Numbered from the stretch's first letter, positions 38,153 to 49,811 are shown. The stretch is DNA of 64,000 nt from Macrotrachela quadricornifera (GCA_022393335.1 JAJEKB010020302.1:370136-434135); one strand, 5' to 3'. The notes: generated from the sequence alone by a model not told the origin. Numbers and translations: made by a program.

Positions 38153-39932
38153 ATGGAATCTACAGCAATGGATACAAATCAAAGAACTAATTTGGCATCA
38201 CGGATAGTGTATGTATCTCATTAATTTATAATATAATAGAGAAAATTCAATTTTATTTAGAAATTCAATCATTGGAAAAAGAAGATTACGATGGATTATT
38301 TTTGCTATTACTATTAGCATATTAATTATTATAACTATTGTCATCTTAACAACTGTTGTTTTCAAAAAAAAGACACATATATCGACAACAACAATAACGA
38401 TAACACCACCGACAACAATAGCAAAAGCAACAATGGCAACAGCAACAGCAACAACAACAACAACAACAACAACAGAAGGTAGATTTTCGTATACTGTAAA
38501 ACATTTAATTCATTCCTTCTCCTAACAGTAATAGAATTGATGAAAATTTTTCAATCTGAATATTTTTTTAAGAGTATAAAATTTGGTGCTCTCTAAAAAA
38601 ATACATCAATAGAGATAAGAAGATCTTTCATCATTATTTCGTTTTTGTTTTTACAGGCATTTTGGAAATAACAACAACGACAACGTCAACAGCAATTGGT
38701 AAGTAAAATACTACTTCTCTAGTCGATCTATTGTTTCAAAAATAAGTAACTGAATTTTTGTATTTATTATGAAGAGCAAAAATGATATCGAATATAATAG
38801 AGAATAGACTAAGCCTATAAGGTAAATTCTGTATTTACAAAAAACTTTTTTTTACTTAATAGATCAATGTGCTCGAATATATTATGAAGTAAAAACCTAC
38901 TCAGATCTTAGTTCATTATTTTTTATCGTATCAGAAGACATGAATTCTGACGGCAAACCGGACATCGTTGTCATCGAAGTGTCATCCAGAACAATAGAAA
39001 TTTTCTTTAATAATGGCAATAAAACATTTAGTGTTCAAACAGTCTCTTTGGCGTTTATCTTTACTCCGACGTCGTTGACAACATCTGATGTTAATAAAGA
39101 TGGTAAAATCGACATTATTGTTATAGATTATAGGGAGGACTTAGTCATTATTCTACTCAATGATGGTAATAATAGTTTTATTAAACATACGAGTTATTCC
39201 ACCGGTGTTTCACCATTGCATGTGACAACTGGTGATGTTAATAACGATAATAATTCAGACATTATTGTCATAAGCACGCATTCACCAAATCTTATGATTT
39301 ACCTTAATACTGGTAACGGTACATTCACTGAACCAATGATTCATTCCATTGACAAGGATCTAACGTCTATAACAGCAGCCGATCTTAATAATGATGGTAG
39401 TCTTGATATAATTGTTGGATCCCGTTGGGTACAAAACATGACCATTCTTTTTAATATCGGTAACGGAAGTTTTACTGATTACACGAGCATTCCTACTATA
39501 GACACGCCAGTGCAAGTGGTAGTAGCAGATCTTAATAGTGACGAAAAACTCGATCTGATTATTACACATGAATACTCAAACAACATTAGTATTTATTTCA
39601 ACATTGGTAATGGCAAATTTACGGAACCAACGATTCATTCCGATAATCTTGATGTTCAATCAATAGCAGTTGGTGATGTCAATGATGACAATAAGCTTGA
39701 TATTGTTGTCATCAACTTCGAATATGAAACTCGTGAAAGTATTAGTATTTTTCTTAATACTGGTATTGGGAACTTTACTGCTAAAACAACATATTCAGTT
39801 GATATTTCCGCCCATTCTACCATACTAGTTGATGTTAATGGTGACAATCAACTTGACATTATTGTGGGACACTTACGTAGCGTCGGGATTTTATACACTG
39901 ATTGTCCCTTACCAATAATGACATTTTCATGA
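38153..39932 (+). CDS. FG-GAP/VCBS seven-repeat type II membrane protein, 4 exons
   Basis: Exons are 38153-38208, 38261-38478, 38657-38698 and 38863-39932, all GT..AG and in phase, giving 461 residues. A short cytoplasmic tail ending in KRRLRW precedes one transmembrane helix (WIIFAITISILIIITIVIL), then a Thr/Ala-rich stalk encoded by ACA/CAA-type repeats that is likely O-glycosylated. The ectodomain has seven calcium-loop motifs of the D-x-N-x-D-x-x-x-D-I type (DMNSDGKPDI, DVNKDGKIDI, DVNNDNNSDI, DLNNDGSLDI, DLNSDEKLDL, DVNDDNKLDI, DVNGDNQLDI), consistent with a complete seven-bladed propeller as in integrin alpha heads. The role is probably extracellular binding; the ligand is unknown. Confidence 0.85.
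38390..38478 (+). repeat. ACA/GCA-rich microsatellite coding a Thr stalk
   Basis: Runs of aca, gca and caacaa encode the Thr/Ala stalk of the FG-GAP protein. The run is prone to length change without loss of frame. Confidence 0.7.
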
Positions 39933-40146
39933 ATTCTTCTAAATTATTTTATGTATTATTTTTCTTTATTTTTTGCGTATGCTTTATTTTATGTTGTACT
40001 ACGTGAAACAAACTAAATTTTCTCTGATAATCTGAATAAAATATTAAATATGAAAAAAGCTGTTCTTGTTAATTTTTCAAGAAATTATTAAACTTATTGC
40101 ATATACAAGAGAAATAACTGCTTTTAAAAAAGAATAAATAAGTTCT

Positions 40147-40484
40147 TTATGAATAATGTTTGTAACAGTCTTTCAAAGCAATATCAAAATCATTAGTATA
40201 AAGAACTTTCACTCGTCTTCGAGGTATTCCATATTTTTTTACATAATAATTGTACTTGTTAAACTTGTTTATCGGTATTATCAAGTTTTTTAGCAAGAGG
40301 ATATTTGTAGCTTTAGACTCTGTTAAATGTAGTTCTCTAACAGCAACTGTTGCTGGAGAAGGATTAAATATGATAATCAGTAGATTTAATTTCACATACG
40401 GCAAATCAGCATCTTGGAAAGATTATTGAACATCAGTAGAATTGTCTCGTTTATAAATCCTAATTTCATCAAGAACCTGTTCTA
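40147..40484 (-). pseudogene. broken exon of unknown protein
   Basis: On the minus strand after an acceptor-like tatatag, the frame reads ALEQVLDEIRIYKRDN, hits one TAA (DVQ/SFQDAD), then continues in the same frame for about 95 residues through LHLTESKATNILLLKN and YGIPRRRVKVLY to a stop at 40147. The composition is protein-like across the break. I do not recognise the family, and no upstream exon was found. Confidence 0.4.
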
Positions 40485-40579
40485 GAGCTTCTATATAAAT
40501 CAACAAGATATAAAATTATTTCTCAATAAATAAATTTCAATGATTTCCCAGTGAAAAATAATTATCAAATAAAACGACA

Positions 40580-40850
40580 AAGAACACATTCCAAAAACGT
40601 GAATGCCTTTTTTTCAGGAAAAGAAGATGTTCCAAAAAAACTGAAACACGTTCCAAAATGGACCGATCAAAGACGTATTCCACTTCTATTGGAACGCTTT
40701 TTTCTTAAAAAGGAGCTTTCATTTTTCTGGAACGCGTTCCACACTATTCCAATCAAGAACGGTAAAAAACGCATTTCATGGCTTCTGGAACGTTCTCTTT
40801 TCTTAAAAGAGGATATTCACTTATTTGGAACGCGTTCTCGCTCGTTTACC
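40580..40850. repeat. array of GGAACG/CGTTCC words
   Basis: About nine ggaacg or cgttcc/attcc words lie within 270 bp, including two ggaacgcgttc blocks. Two units, near 40691-40745 and 40788-40840, share the order ggaacg, ttttcttaaaa, tggaacgcgttc, with a period of about 98 bp. The overlapping 147-residue frame at 40551 is probably a by-product. Confidence 0.55.
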
Positions 40851-41076
40851 TCGATCAACTTGTCCTACAAGAATCTCAGTGACATGGTCAGAGCTGGGCA
40901 ACTCAACTCAATTCAACTCAACAAAGGTTTTGGAAATTTTTGGTTTAGAATCAACTTATATGATAAAGCTAAAGAAAAATCAGGTTACAATTAAGATTTA
41001 TTTTGTCGTTTTCTTCGGGTCATTTTTTCTCGACGTAGTTGAATCACATTTGTATTTGTATTTCTATATATATATA

Positions 41077-42211
41077 CAGAGTGTCCCATAACCTTTGTGT
41101 CCCTCATTCTACGACCTAAAGGACAGATAATATCAGAAAGTATTTATACCAAATTAAAGCCTTAAAATCTCATGGATTACACAATGTAGAGTCCATCAAA
41201 AAACTATCACACCGCTCATCGACTTAAGTTGTAGACCATTGAGTTTTCAATTTATTAGAAATATAAATAAGTGTTTATGACAAAGTTTTAGAAATTTGTA
41301 TGGCCTCCTTCAGCAGCTTTGAGAGCATCAAATCTTTTTCTCATTGAGCACAATAAATCAATAAAAAGGTCCGTATCATCTTCAATATCCCTAACAATGG
41401 AGGTGTGTGTATTGATAAGCGAAAAGATGGCACATATCTGTGTCAAATGAAAGCTCTCATCGCCAAATTAACAAGGTTGAAATATTAACTGCCGTTGGCT
41501 TGCCTAGAGGTAGATATTTAAATTTCAAGGTATGTGAAATTTAGGCATAAAAATGAATCCGTGAAGGTTTTTTCCACTATTATAAGGACAAAACATAGTG
41601 TTGTTTGGGCTGATTATGGGGTTTGTAGGGATTCTCTTTCATATGGCCCAAACAACACTATGTTTTGTCTTAACAGATAGAAAAAGAAAGTGATAATAAA
41701 ATTTGAAACAGTGCCGATGTTATTCGTTCTCCTCTTATCTGTCCATGCATATATGTACGCATAGTTTTCTTCTCTCTGTTTCTCCTTTCAATTATTAGTC
41801 ATAAGTAATGATTCCTTTTTGCTTGGGAATAAACACATTATCCAGCTGACGCACGTGTTTCGTTACAGTCGAACATAAGAAAAGAGAACGAGAACCATAT
41901 CAAGTAAGTGGCCCTTCGCTCTAACTGAATACTGTAATAATATCACTTCGAGCCAGAGTAAATTAAATCTATCAACAAGTAATTTATTCGTTGAGAAAGA
42001 GACGAAATAATTCTGTGATAGACTATATTGTGTAATCCATGAGATTTTAATATGTTATGCAAGGTATTTTATCTGTTGTTTAGGCAACATTTACGCTAAT
42101 TGCATTCATAGATGCAGCTTTTGATAGGCTTTAATTTGGTATAAATACTTTCTGATATTATCTGTCCTTTAGGTCGTAGAGTGGGGGAGACAAAGGTTAT
42201 GGGACACCCTG
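41077..42211 (-). mobile_element. mariner-like element remnant
   Basis: The left end cagagtgtcccataaccttt pairs with the right end, whose complement begins cagggtgtcccataaccttt. Pairing extends about 95 bp, to ggtataaatac. The TA duplication is at 41075-41076 and 42212-42213. The minus strand at 41380-41288 encodes a transposase tail (DDTDLFIDLLCSMRKRF, then ALKAAEGGHTNF and a stop). The rest of the enzyme is not recognisable, so the element is an internally deleted copy. Confidence 0.82.
41583..41676. repeat. hairpin inside the mariner remnant
   Basis: Two arms of about 26 bp, ggacaaaacatagtgttgtt and, inverted, aacaacactatgttttgtct, are separated by about 40 bp. Pairing is almost perfect, unlike the decayed surroundings. 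Confidence 0.7.
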
Positions 42212-42770
42212 TATGGCATGGTGTATAAGAAGAGAGAAGCAATACTAAGGTTTTTCTTCAGAAATAAGAAAAATTCTAGTTGTATTATTAAAATATATTT
42301 TAGGATGGAAAAATTGTTTGACAAAATTTCAAAGAAATTAATGAAAAAAGGTTGAAGATAATACAACAATAATATTTGAACTTTATTCAACAAAATAAAA
42401 TCACTTATTTATTTAAACATTGAAAGCAAAGAATTGATAATTATTCAAACACAACACAAAAGCATAGAATTAATATTGCAATTGTTTTCTTGTCTTTGAT
42501 AATTAATGAATTGATCTAAAATAGAAAAACAAACATGGTTATGATTTCAATTAAGAAATTATATTCAAGAAACTATTTTGTCTCGAAAATTCTTAATATG
42601 TTTTTTAAATTGCAGATATATTTCTGTCATTTCATATTCATTTGTAAAAATATATAATACTCAAATATAATATATAGATTGAGGAAAATTCTTGCTCATA
42701 AATGATTCTTCATGTCAAATATTACTTAGATGAAATAAATAAAATATCTTTGATAATACTAACTTTATCA
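42212..42770. other. 3' flank of the receptor gene
   Basis: AT-rich sequence without coding frames I can support. It contains the 3' untranslated part of the minus-strand receptor gene. Confidence 0.4.
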
Positions 42771-45700
42771 TTAATCAGAATGAAATAATCTTTGTATTTT
42801 ATTTCGATATTGTTTAAGAGTATTTTGAAATACTTGTTTATAAGTTTTTGATGGTATAACAAATACCAAAAATGTAAGCATAGATGGAACAAATGAAATA
42901 AGATATGCAATAAAAAATAACCATGAACCACTAATTGATTTCATACAACCTGAAGCGAAAGAAATAATTATGTGTGGCAAAGCACAAATAACCAAACAAA
43001 TTGGAGAAATTAATAAATGAAAATGTTGTTTAAATTGTTTATGCAATAATTTTCGATAAGGTTGATGAGTGTGTACAGTTGTTTGTTGTCGAGCACCCAT
43101 GACAATAATGATAATAGCCGATATAATATTGATGAAAAATGGAGCAAAAAAATGAAACATAACTATAACTGAATTAAATGTACGGAGTCTGTGGGAATAA
43201 TTAACAATACACCATATTCTATTTCTGTCAATATCATCATCATATTCATCAAACAGACGTCGAGAAATAGGACCTTGAATATTTGTGATAATAGTAAAAA
43301 AGAGAAAAGCAAAAATAATGTACTTAGCCATTTTTTTGCTTTTATTTTGATCAAAACTTGTTCCTTTTATAAGGGTAAATGCTCTTTCCATAGCTACAGA
43401 TGCACTCATCCATTGATTCATACTAAGACTAATTCGTAGAAGAAAATCAAATGATATACATTGAATATATAAAAATGATCGATTCGTAATATATGACATT
43501 TGTGCAATAATCAATATCCAAAACTTCAATGTAAAAGTAATCATAGTGATAAAATTAATGATTGATGAAGCTAATAGATAAACACCACAACCAAGTTTTC
43601 GTGGTTGTTCATTTTTAAATGTAATTATTGATAGAATACTATTAATGAATCCTGCTATAATCATAAAAGTTGTTAATGCTACACTGAATTGAATAATAGA
43701 TGGTTGATATTTAAGATTGATATTTGGTTGAATATAATAACCTAAAAGACCATCAAATGAAAGATCAAATAAATTTGAACTAAATTGACATTGTGCACCA
43801 TAAAAACATTTGGGACAAACACATATAGATCTTTGTGGACAAAAAGGTCTATCTTGTAAACATTGTGCTCCATTTTTACAAGTGGTTGAACTAAAACAAT
43901 TATGTTCAATTGATGAATTAAATTCAAAACAATTGGCCACACGTTTATCACCATAATCATTACACAAACAAAAATGATTATCATCATAGAAACAAGATAA
44001 TAGTAACGAATGTTTTTGACATGCTAAATGATAATATTTAATACGACGAAGAAGATGAAGATTGGCAATTGTTTCATTCAATACTTCACTGATGTGTTGA
44101 CAACGATCGGATGAACTTATTTTTCGAACAATAATTTTCGATCCATTGAATATCTTTTGAACAATAATCAAATAATAATTATCAACCATTTCGAGGAAAG
44201 CAATGTGAAATGGATGTAGCCATTCAATTGTGATTAAAGTCCGATTGGTAAGAATTGTTTTGAAAGTTGAACCATTCTCAGGTGGACCATTATTAATTAC
44301 TCGAATGAAATGAACGACTATTGTTTCTGATAAAGTTATATCTTTATCAAATGATAGAATAATTTTGTTATCCGGTATTTCGCATCTCTCTCCACTAAAA
44401 CCTTTTCGACAGATACATAGAAATTGCTTAACTGATGCAATATTTTCATCAATAGGTATACATTGACCATCATTATAACAAGTTCCATTTCCACTGGAGT
44501 TGCATATAGTACTATCAAGGAAACATTGAGAACCCCATTTATTAAAGGGACAAACACAAATAGATCGATTGGTTGCTAAAATTCCAAGACATAATGAACC
44601 AAGTGAACATGTACATTTATGTTGAATAGTACAATATTTCCCGGACCATTCTTCATTACATTGGCAAAAACTATTAGAATTTTTATCATTCGAATATCTA
44701 ACGCATTGACCATGTATACATTTGGGATCTGAACAACTTTCCTTACTATTCTCTATACCTGGAATAGTCAAATGAACAGCACTACGATATACAGGTAAAA
44801 AAGAAAATTTAATTGGAATTATCATACTACTTCGATATGTAAGTGATATCTTTTCATAGATATCAATATGTAATGAATAATGTTTTCCAGAATGTTTTGG
44901 TCGAGTTGAATAAAGTAAATAAACATTAAATTTAGTTTGACAATTTCGAATATAAAGATAAGTAAGTTGTTCATATGAATGAATAATTCGTTCATTACTA
45001 TCATCAATAAGTGAGACAATAACAGCAAATACTGTTCGTCTAGAATCAGAAAATGTTTGAAATTGCATCGTAAGACTAATTCGTTGATTTTGATATTGAC
45101 ACATATGACCATAAAAACTAGAAGGACAAAGACATGCTGTAGTATACAAATTTTGATCATCATCATCTAGCCAAACTCGTAAAGGAAGGCCACGATGACA
45201 TCGTTGTTGAGGTTTCTGTGTAGCTGTTTGTCTAATGGAGGAGTAGGAAATTATTGTATTTGTACGTTCTTGTACTGTGTAATTGGTTGAGTTAGTCAAT
45301 TTTTCAAGTGAAAAGTTTTTAATCTTCAGTTTATCTCTATCAACTTGCCTTGTACAAAAGAAGTTTTCAACATCAGAACGAATAATTTCATTTTCTTTCG
45401 TACAAAAATTTTTGCATCCTGTAATGTTCCGAGTTTTATCACAAAATTGTCCATCACTTGTATCTTTGCAATTGCTTGAACAACGTAAACATTTGGAAGA
45501 GATGCAACCATCTTCTGAATAAGTATTGCAGTAAAAATTTGTGTGACTAACATGATGATTATTTGATCGACATAATTTAGGTTCATCAGTACCACCAAGA
45601 CAATCAATGTTACCATCATTAGCTTTTTCAAGAGGCAAACACATAAATTGATTTGTAAGAGGTGAGACACAGATATGATGATGATTTGGACAATTTAATA

Positions 45701-47561
45701 ATGATGATAATGAATTACAATTAACTTCATCAGCTCCATTAAAACAATTCCAAAATCCATCACATCGTGTATAAGTATTATTGCATGGCCAATATTCACA
45801 TTCTGTTTCATCTGTTTCATTTTGTCCATTAATAATAATAGGCAATAATTCTGTGAAACCATCACAAATAGTTCCAAATGAGATACGAGTCTTACTATAA
45901 TAAATATCTAGATTTTCATCATCACAGAATTTCGATTCATCATATCCACAATGACACCATCCATCTGTAATCAATGTTTGAGAAATACAGATATTATTTA
46001 TTGTACATGCGAAAATATTTTCTACTCCATATGCAGAACATGAACCGTTGATCAAAGGACATCCTTCGTCATCTCCATAATCACAATCACTTGTGTAATC
46101 ACAAAGTTGATCCTTTGATATACATTTTGATGAGTTAATACATCTATACATAGTTAAATTGTTACAACTTGCAGAATCATTTGAGATAATTTTGTTGCAT
46201 TGAGAAAGACTTTGATATACTGGTAAAACGTACATCTGGTACCAATTGTTTCTGAACAGCGCGGCCGAATTGAATTTTAATGGAAAATCATCCGGACGAC
46301 GACATGTGGCATTATTGAATGAAATTAATGATTTGTTTGGAGCGAATCCATCGCAGAGTTGATCATCATAGCATATATAATGAGGTTCTTGTATATAAGC
46401 TGCAGATAAACTCATATTTTTGTTGTAGACAAAAAACATATGACCAAAGGCAATTGTAGCAGCTGGTGTGCTTAGCATATCTGGACAAATTTCATTTATT
46501 ATTGATTTACATGTTTCGCTGGGACAATGAACGTGACATCTTGAACCCATGAAATTTTGAATCTGCAAGTGACACTTAAATGCCATCCAACAATCATCAG
46601 TTGTTCCATTCAGTTTGTCAACGAACAGCAATTCTTCAATTATGATATTGCGCTTGCGGAGACACGAACTCGTCAATTTTATATTGGATGAATCATATCG
46701 TTCTGGACATACGATATCTTCGTTTGTAAATGTTGGTACACGATCATAGATGTTTAAAAAAACCACAAGACGCAACGTATTTCTGCGAGTTTCATCTGTT
46801 TTATCAAGACATTCATATCCATTCCGATCATACAAAAATATGTTGGATATGCATTGTCCATTCCGACATTGATATTCATTTTCTTCACAATCATTAAATC
46901 TAAATTGCCAACAAGATTCTTCATCGATTCCATCTTGACAATCACGAGTTCCATCACAAATTTCAGTCCAATCAAGACATATCAATGTAGAACCACGATT
47001 ACATTTTAAATGAGTATAACATGTTAAATTTATGGGATCATAATTATATTGATAAAAATCATAAATGATTTCATTTATTGATGAATAATACGATTTATGA
47101 TTATCTAAAGAAAATTGACATTGTGAACCAAATCTTGGTGATGTACAATTGTAGAATAATGATTTTTCCAACAAAGATGATTGATTTAAAATTGAAAGTT
47201 GATTCAAATAGAATTGATAACGTTCAACAACATCCATTGATGCTGACCAAAGATATAATTGTTGACTAGTGATATTTTGTTTTAAAAGTTCAGCAAAGGT
47301 TAATTTTTGATGATAATTATTTTGTTGAATATTCCATTTTGATGACCATTCAGTTAAACAATACGAAATTATTTCATGAGGATCCGTTTCCTTTTCGATT
47401 GTAGCAGCAACATAAAGACAATCATGTTGAAACACAACATCACTCTTATTATTACTTATCCAATCGGTAAGATGAAGATTGATTTGAGGTGAAGAAATCA
47501 CCAAATGTAATAGAATTAAACAGAGTAAATTCTTGACGATAAACATCATCCAACACTTCAA
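42771..47561 (-). CDS. giant LDLa/EGF-ectodomain seven-transmembrane receptor, intronless
   Basis: One uninterrupted frame encodes 1596 residues. It opens with a signal peptide (hydrophobic LLCLILLHLVISS near residue 20). Cys-rich ectodomain: LDL-receptor class A motifs (CDGTRDCQDGIDEESC near residue 200; later CDYTSDCDYGDDEGC, CDGFWNCFNGADEVNC and degenerate ones), a folded middle region, then EGF-like repeats (CQCNEEWSGKYC, CICRKGFSGERC, ICVCPKCFYGAQC). Residues about 1275-1585 have seven hydrophobic helices: TM1 near VALTTFMIIAGF, TM3 ending ASVAMER (a DRY-like site), TM7 near FLVFVIPS, and a basic cytoplasmic tail. This is a rhodopsin-like bundle on a lipoprotein-receptor-type ectodomain, so the product is probably a surface receptor for a large ligand. 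No GPS-type cleavage site was recognised. The absence of introns across 4.8 kb contrasts with the 20-exon peptidase and may indicate retrocopying or family-typical structure. Confidence 0.85.
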   Translation of the reverse strand: MKCWMMFIVKNLLCLILLHLVISSPQINLHLTDWISNNKSDVVFQHDCLYVAATIEKETDPHEIISYCLTEWSSKWNIQQNNYHQKLTFAELLKQNITSQQLYLWSASMDVVERYQFYLNQLSILNQSSLLEKSLFYNCTSPRFGSQCQFSLDNHKSYYSSINEIIYDFYQYNYDPINLTCYTHLKCNRGSTLICLDWTEICDGTRDCQDGIDEESCWQFRFNDCEENEYQCRNGQCISNIFLYDRNGYECLDKTDETRRNTLRLVVFLNIYDRVPTFTNEDIVCPERYDSSNIKLTSSCLRKRNIIIEELLFVDKLNGTTDDCWMAFKCHLQIQNFMGSRCHVHCPSETCKSIINEICPDMLSTPAATIAFGHMFFVYNKNMSLSAAYIQEPHYICYDDQLCDGFAPNKSLISFNNATCRRPDDFPLKFNSAALFRNNWYQMYVLPVYQSLSQCNKIISNDSASCNNLTMYRCINSSKCISKDQLCDYTSDCDYGDDEGCPLINGSCSAYGVENIFACTINNICISQTLITDGWCHCGYDESKFCDDENLDIYYSKTRISFGTICDGFTELLPIIINGQNETDETECEYWPCNNTYTRCDGFWNCFNGADEVNCNSLSSLLNCPNHHHICVSPLTNQFMCLPLEKANDGNIDCLGGTDEPKLCRSNNHHVSHTNFYCNTYSEDGCISSKCLRCSSNCKDTSDGQFCDKTRNITGCKNFCTKENEIIRSDVENFFCTRQVDRDKLKIKNFSLEKLTNSTNYTVQERTNTIISYSSIRQTATQKPQQRCHRGLPLRVWLDDDDQNLYTTACLCPSSFYGHMCQYQNQRISLTMQFQTFSDSRRTVFAVIVSLIDDSNERIIHSYEQLTYLYIRNCQTKFNVYLLYSTRPKHSGKHYSLHIDIYEKISLTYRSSMIIPIKFSFLPVYRSAVHLTIPGIENSKESCSDPKCIHGQCVRYSNDKNSNSFCQCNEEWSGKYCTIQHKCTCSLGSLCLGILATNRSICVCPFNKWGSQCFLDSTICNSSGNGTCYNDGQCIPIDENIASVKQFLCICRKGFSGERCEIPDNKIILSFDKDITLSETIVVHFIRVINNGPPENGSTFKTILTNRTLITIEWLHPFHIAFLEMVDNYYLIIVQKIFNGSKIIVRKISSSDRCQHISEVLNETIANLHLLRRIKYYHLACQKHSLLLSCFYDDNHFCLCNDYGDKRVANCFEFNSSIEHNCFSSTTCKNGAQCLQDRPFCPQRSICVCPKCFYGAQCQFSSNLFDLSFDGLLGYYIQPNINLKYQPSIIQFSVALTTFMIIAGFINSILSIITFKNEQPRKLGCGVYLLASSIINFITMITFTLKFWILIIAQMSYITNRSFLYIQCISFDFLLRISLSMNQWMSASVAMERAFTLIKGTSFDQNKSKKMAKYIIFAFLFFTIITNIQGPISRRLFDEYDDDIDRNRIWCIVNYSHRLRTFNSVIVMFHFFAPFFINIISAIIIIVMGARQQTTVHTHQPYRKLLHKQFKQHFHLLISPICLVICALPHIIISFASGCMKSISGSWLFFIAYLISFVPSMLTFLVFVIPSKTYKQVFQNTLKQYRNKIQRLFHSD

Positions 47562-48361
47562 TAAATCTCAATAAAAGCAGAATAAAGACTCCACAATGTT
47601 CAATTTTTTTTTCTTGGCTTTTATATATATTCAAGACAATGCTGATTTAGAATGTTTATCTATAAAAAATCACGGTTGTTGTTGTTGTTGATTATAGCAA
47701 TTTGTTCCTGCATCCTGACTTCGAGCTTTTAACATACTATCCATATCTTATAACTACAACAGATGGTAACTCACATCTAGCTTCAGTGTTGCCGGAACTA
47801 GATTTTAAAAGGGAAGTGGGCTCACTCTTTTACGTATGTATATTTCATATAATGTATTTACTACGAATGCTTAAATGACGATACCAAATGAATTAACTAT
47901 GTGGAATACTGACATTTTTTGTTTAAAATAATTAGTATTTTCAGTCAAAACCTAAATTTTCTTGTTTTTATTCGAAAACAATCTGTTTCCATTTTAGAAA
48001 CAAATTCAAAATTCAGTTTTTGAATTAAATATTACTTTATACTAAAATTCATTGCAAAAACAGAAATAATATAATCTAATATGAGAAAGAAATTAAAGTC
48101 TTTCTTCAATATTTAATTGAATAGAATGAAAAATAATTGCAATCAACAATCAGTTTTTCAAATACATAAACAGTTGAATCTATCAAAATATCGAATGTTC
48201 ATTAATTTTAAAGTTCTATAAAAGCAAATAAGCCACAAATGCATTAAAAAAAACTTTTCTATATATAAAAATAATACGACAGATGTATAGTTCTGATATT
48301 TATCCTCTTATATGCTTACTGAAGAGAACAGAACGGCAAAAAAAAGAAGAAGAAATAATAG
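47562..48361. other. upstream region of the receptor gene
   Basis: AT-rich, with no gene. It must include the promoter of the minus-strand receptor. A short gttgtt run lies near 47675. No other structure was seen. Confidence 0.4.
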
Positions 48362-49258
48362 CATAGGCGACGGAGTCATTAGGCTTGGATAGGCTCGATT
48401 CAATGTGAAGACTGGACGATCAAAGTGTAAATTAGTTATTTTATCCGATTATTTTCCAAGTGTTGTAAAGAGATGACCGTCGGCTGCAGAAAACTACAAA
48501 AACTAGTTTTGTATGTGCCCTAATAAAATCAACACGACTGTCCTAATAGTGATAAAAAAGAGTTTAACACATTATCATCATAAAACGTTACAGTTTATAA
48601 AGTTTTTTTGTTAAGACACTAATGAAAGTTCTCAATTGTCCTTAAACAGTTTCCAAAACGAGAGCTTCTAGTAGGTCTAACAGATCAACTTATCTAGAGG
48701 AGGCTTATAATATGGAAGAAACTTCTATCACAGAGTGGCTTATGAGACGATAGCAGACATTATCGTTTTTCATCGTTCGAACCGCTGTAATTATTAGTCT
48801 GAGTGAACTTCTAAATGTGTTACGAGTTGATGAAAATATGTTTTGCGAATGTAATAAATCATTATCGTTATATCTAACCACTCTTCTCACAACCGCTACG
48901 GTTGATCGCTTTTTCAGCCTAATAAATCAAACGAAAACATACCTGTGTACAATGAATGAACGGCGCTTAAATCATGTTATTATTCGTCATATTCATAAAG
49001 AAAAATAGATTTACTTGATCTCAACAATGTTTACTCTGATTTTGTTTCAAAAAATTCAAGTCAGAAAAATCTTTTTCGGTTATGAATAGTTTTGCTTGTC
49101 TACGTCAGCCTGTTATTGCACTTCTATACAATTCGCATACGAAAATCTATAGTGATTATTATTGTAAACAAATAAAAAGCGCCTTTCGATTCGCTTTCGA
49201 GGGCGGTTATACTGAAAACTTGAGCCAACCCTAAACCGAAATCGCTCCGCCGCCTATC
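48362..49258 (+). mobile_element. hAT remnant, family B-like ends
   Basis: The left end cataggcgacgg, followed by taggctcgattcaa, pairs with the right end, ending ccgccgcctat. Outer words match the 5562-9773 element. Flanking 8-mers (aataatag and tgatatag) do not agree well, so the copy is old or rearranged. It holds a hAT dimerisation-domain fragment. Confidence 0.6.
48817..49085 (+). pseudogene. hAT transposase C-terminal fragment
   Basis: The frame 48817-49008 reads LTTLLTTATVDRFFSLINQTK and RRLNHVIIRHIHKEK, the hAT dimerisation tail. The reading then shifts by one base and continues IDLLDLNNVYSDFVS to a stop near 49085. The N-terminal two thirds of the enzyme are missing. Confidence 0.65.
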
Positions 49259-49811
49259 TGATATAGTTAAACTTTTCAAACCTCCGAATGTACTCCCTAT
49301 CCAAAACGTCCATGCGTGCGACTGTTTTTTGCATAACTCAAGAACGCAAACAGCTAGAGGCCTGTGGCTTTCACCAGTCGAACGAGGTGACATGGGCATG
49401 CTTTTTCTCCGATATTGTTTAAGATGAATTCATTTTAAAATCAATCATTTCCTCAAAACATTGTAAAATATACATGATAACGGTCTGTTACTCCGATGAA
49501 ATTGTGGTTTTAATATGTGATCTAGATAGAAGGACTTTAAATCTATAGTTTAAGATATAATTTAAATGATTATCTTCACACATTCTAATATTAAGCAAAT
49601 ACAATTCTCTATTTACTCCCTCGAAAAATATGAATTTCTCTTGATTTTTAGTGAGTTTTCTCACTTTTTCTCAAAATTTCATCCCAACGACAGAAGATTT
49701 TCGTATATTTTTTCGATGTTTTTTAAAAATGGCGGATTTTAAAATGAATTCGTCTCAAACAATATCGGAGAAAAAGACGTCCCCATGTCATCAAATTTTT
49801 TTCGATAATCA

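Noticed and set aside
40551..40994. 147-residue open frame
   Set aside because: It is built over the GGAACG repeat array and lacks domain motifs; most likely a by-product of repeats.
47078..47269. + strand 63-residue frame
   Set aside because: It is antisense to the receptor gene, with no motif of its own.
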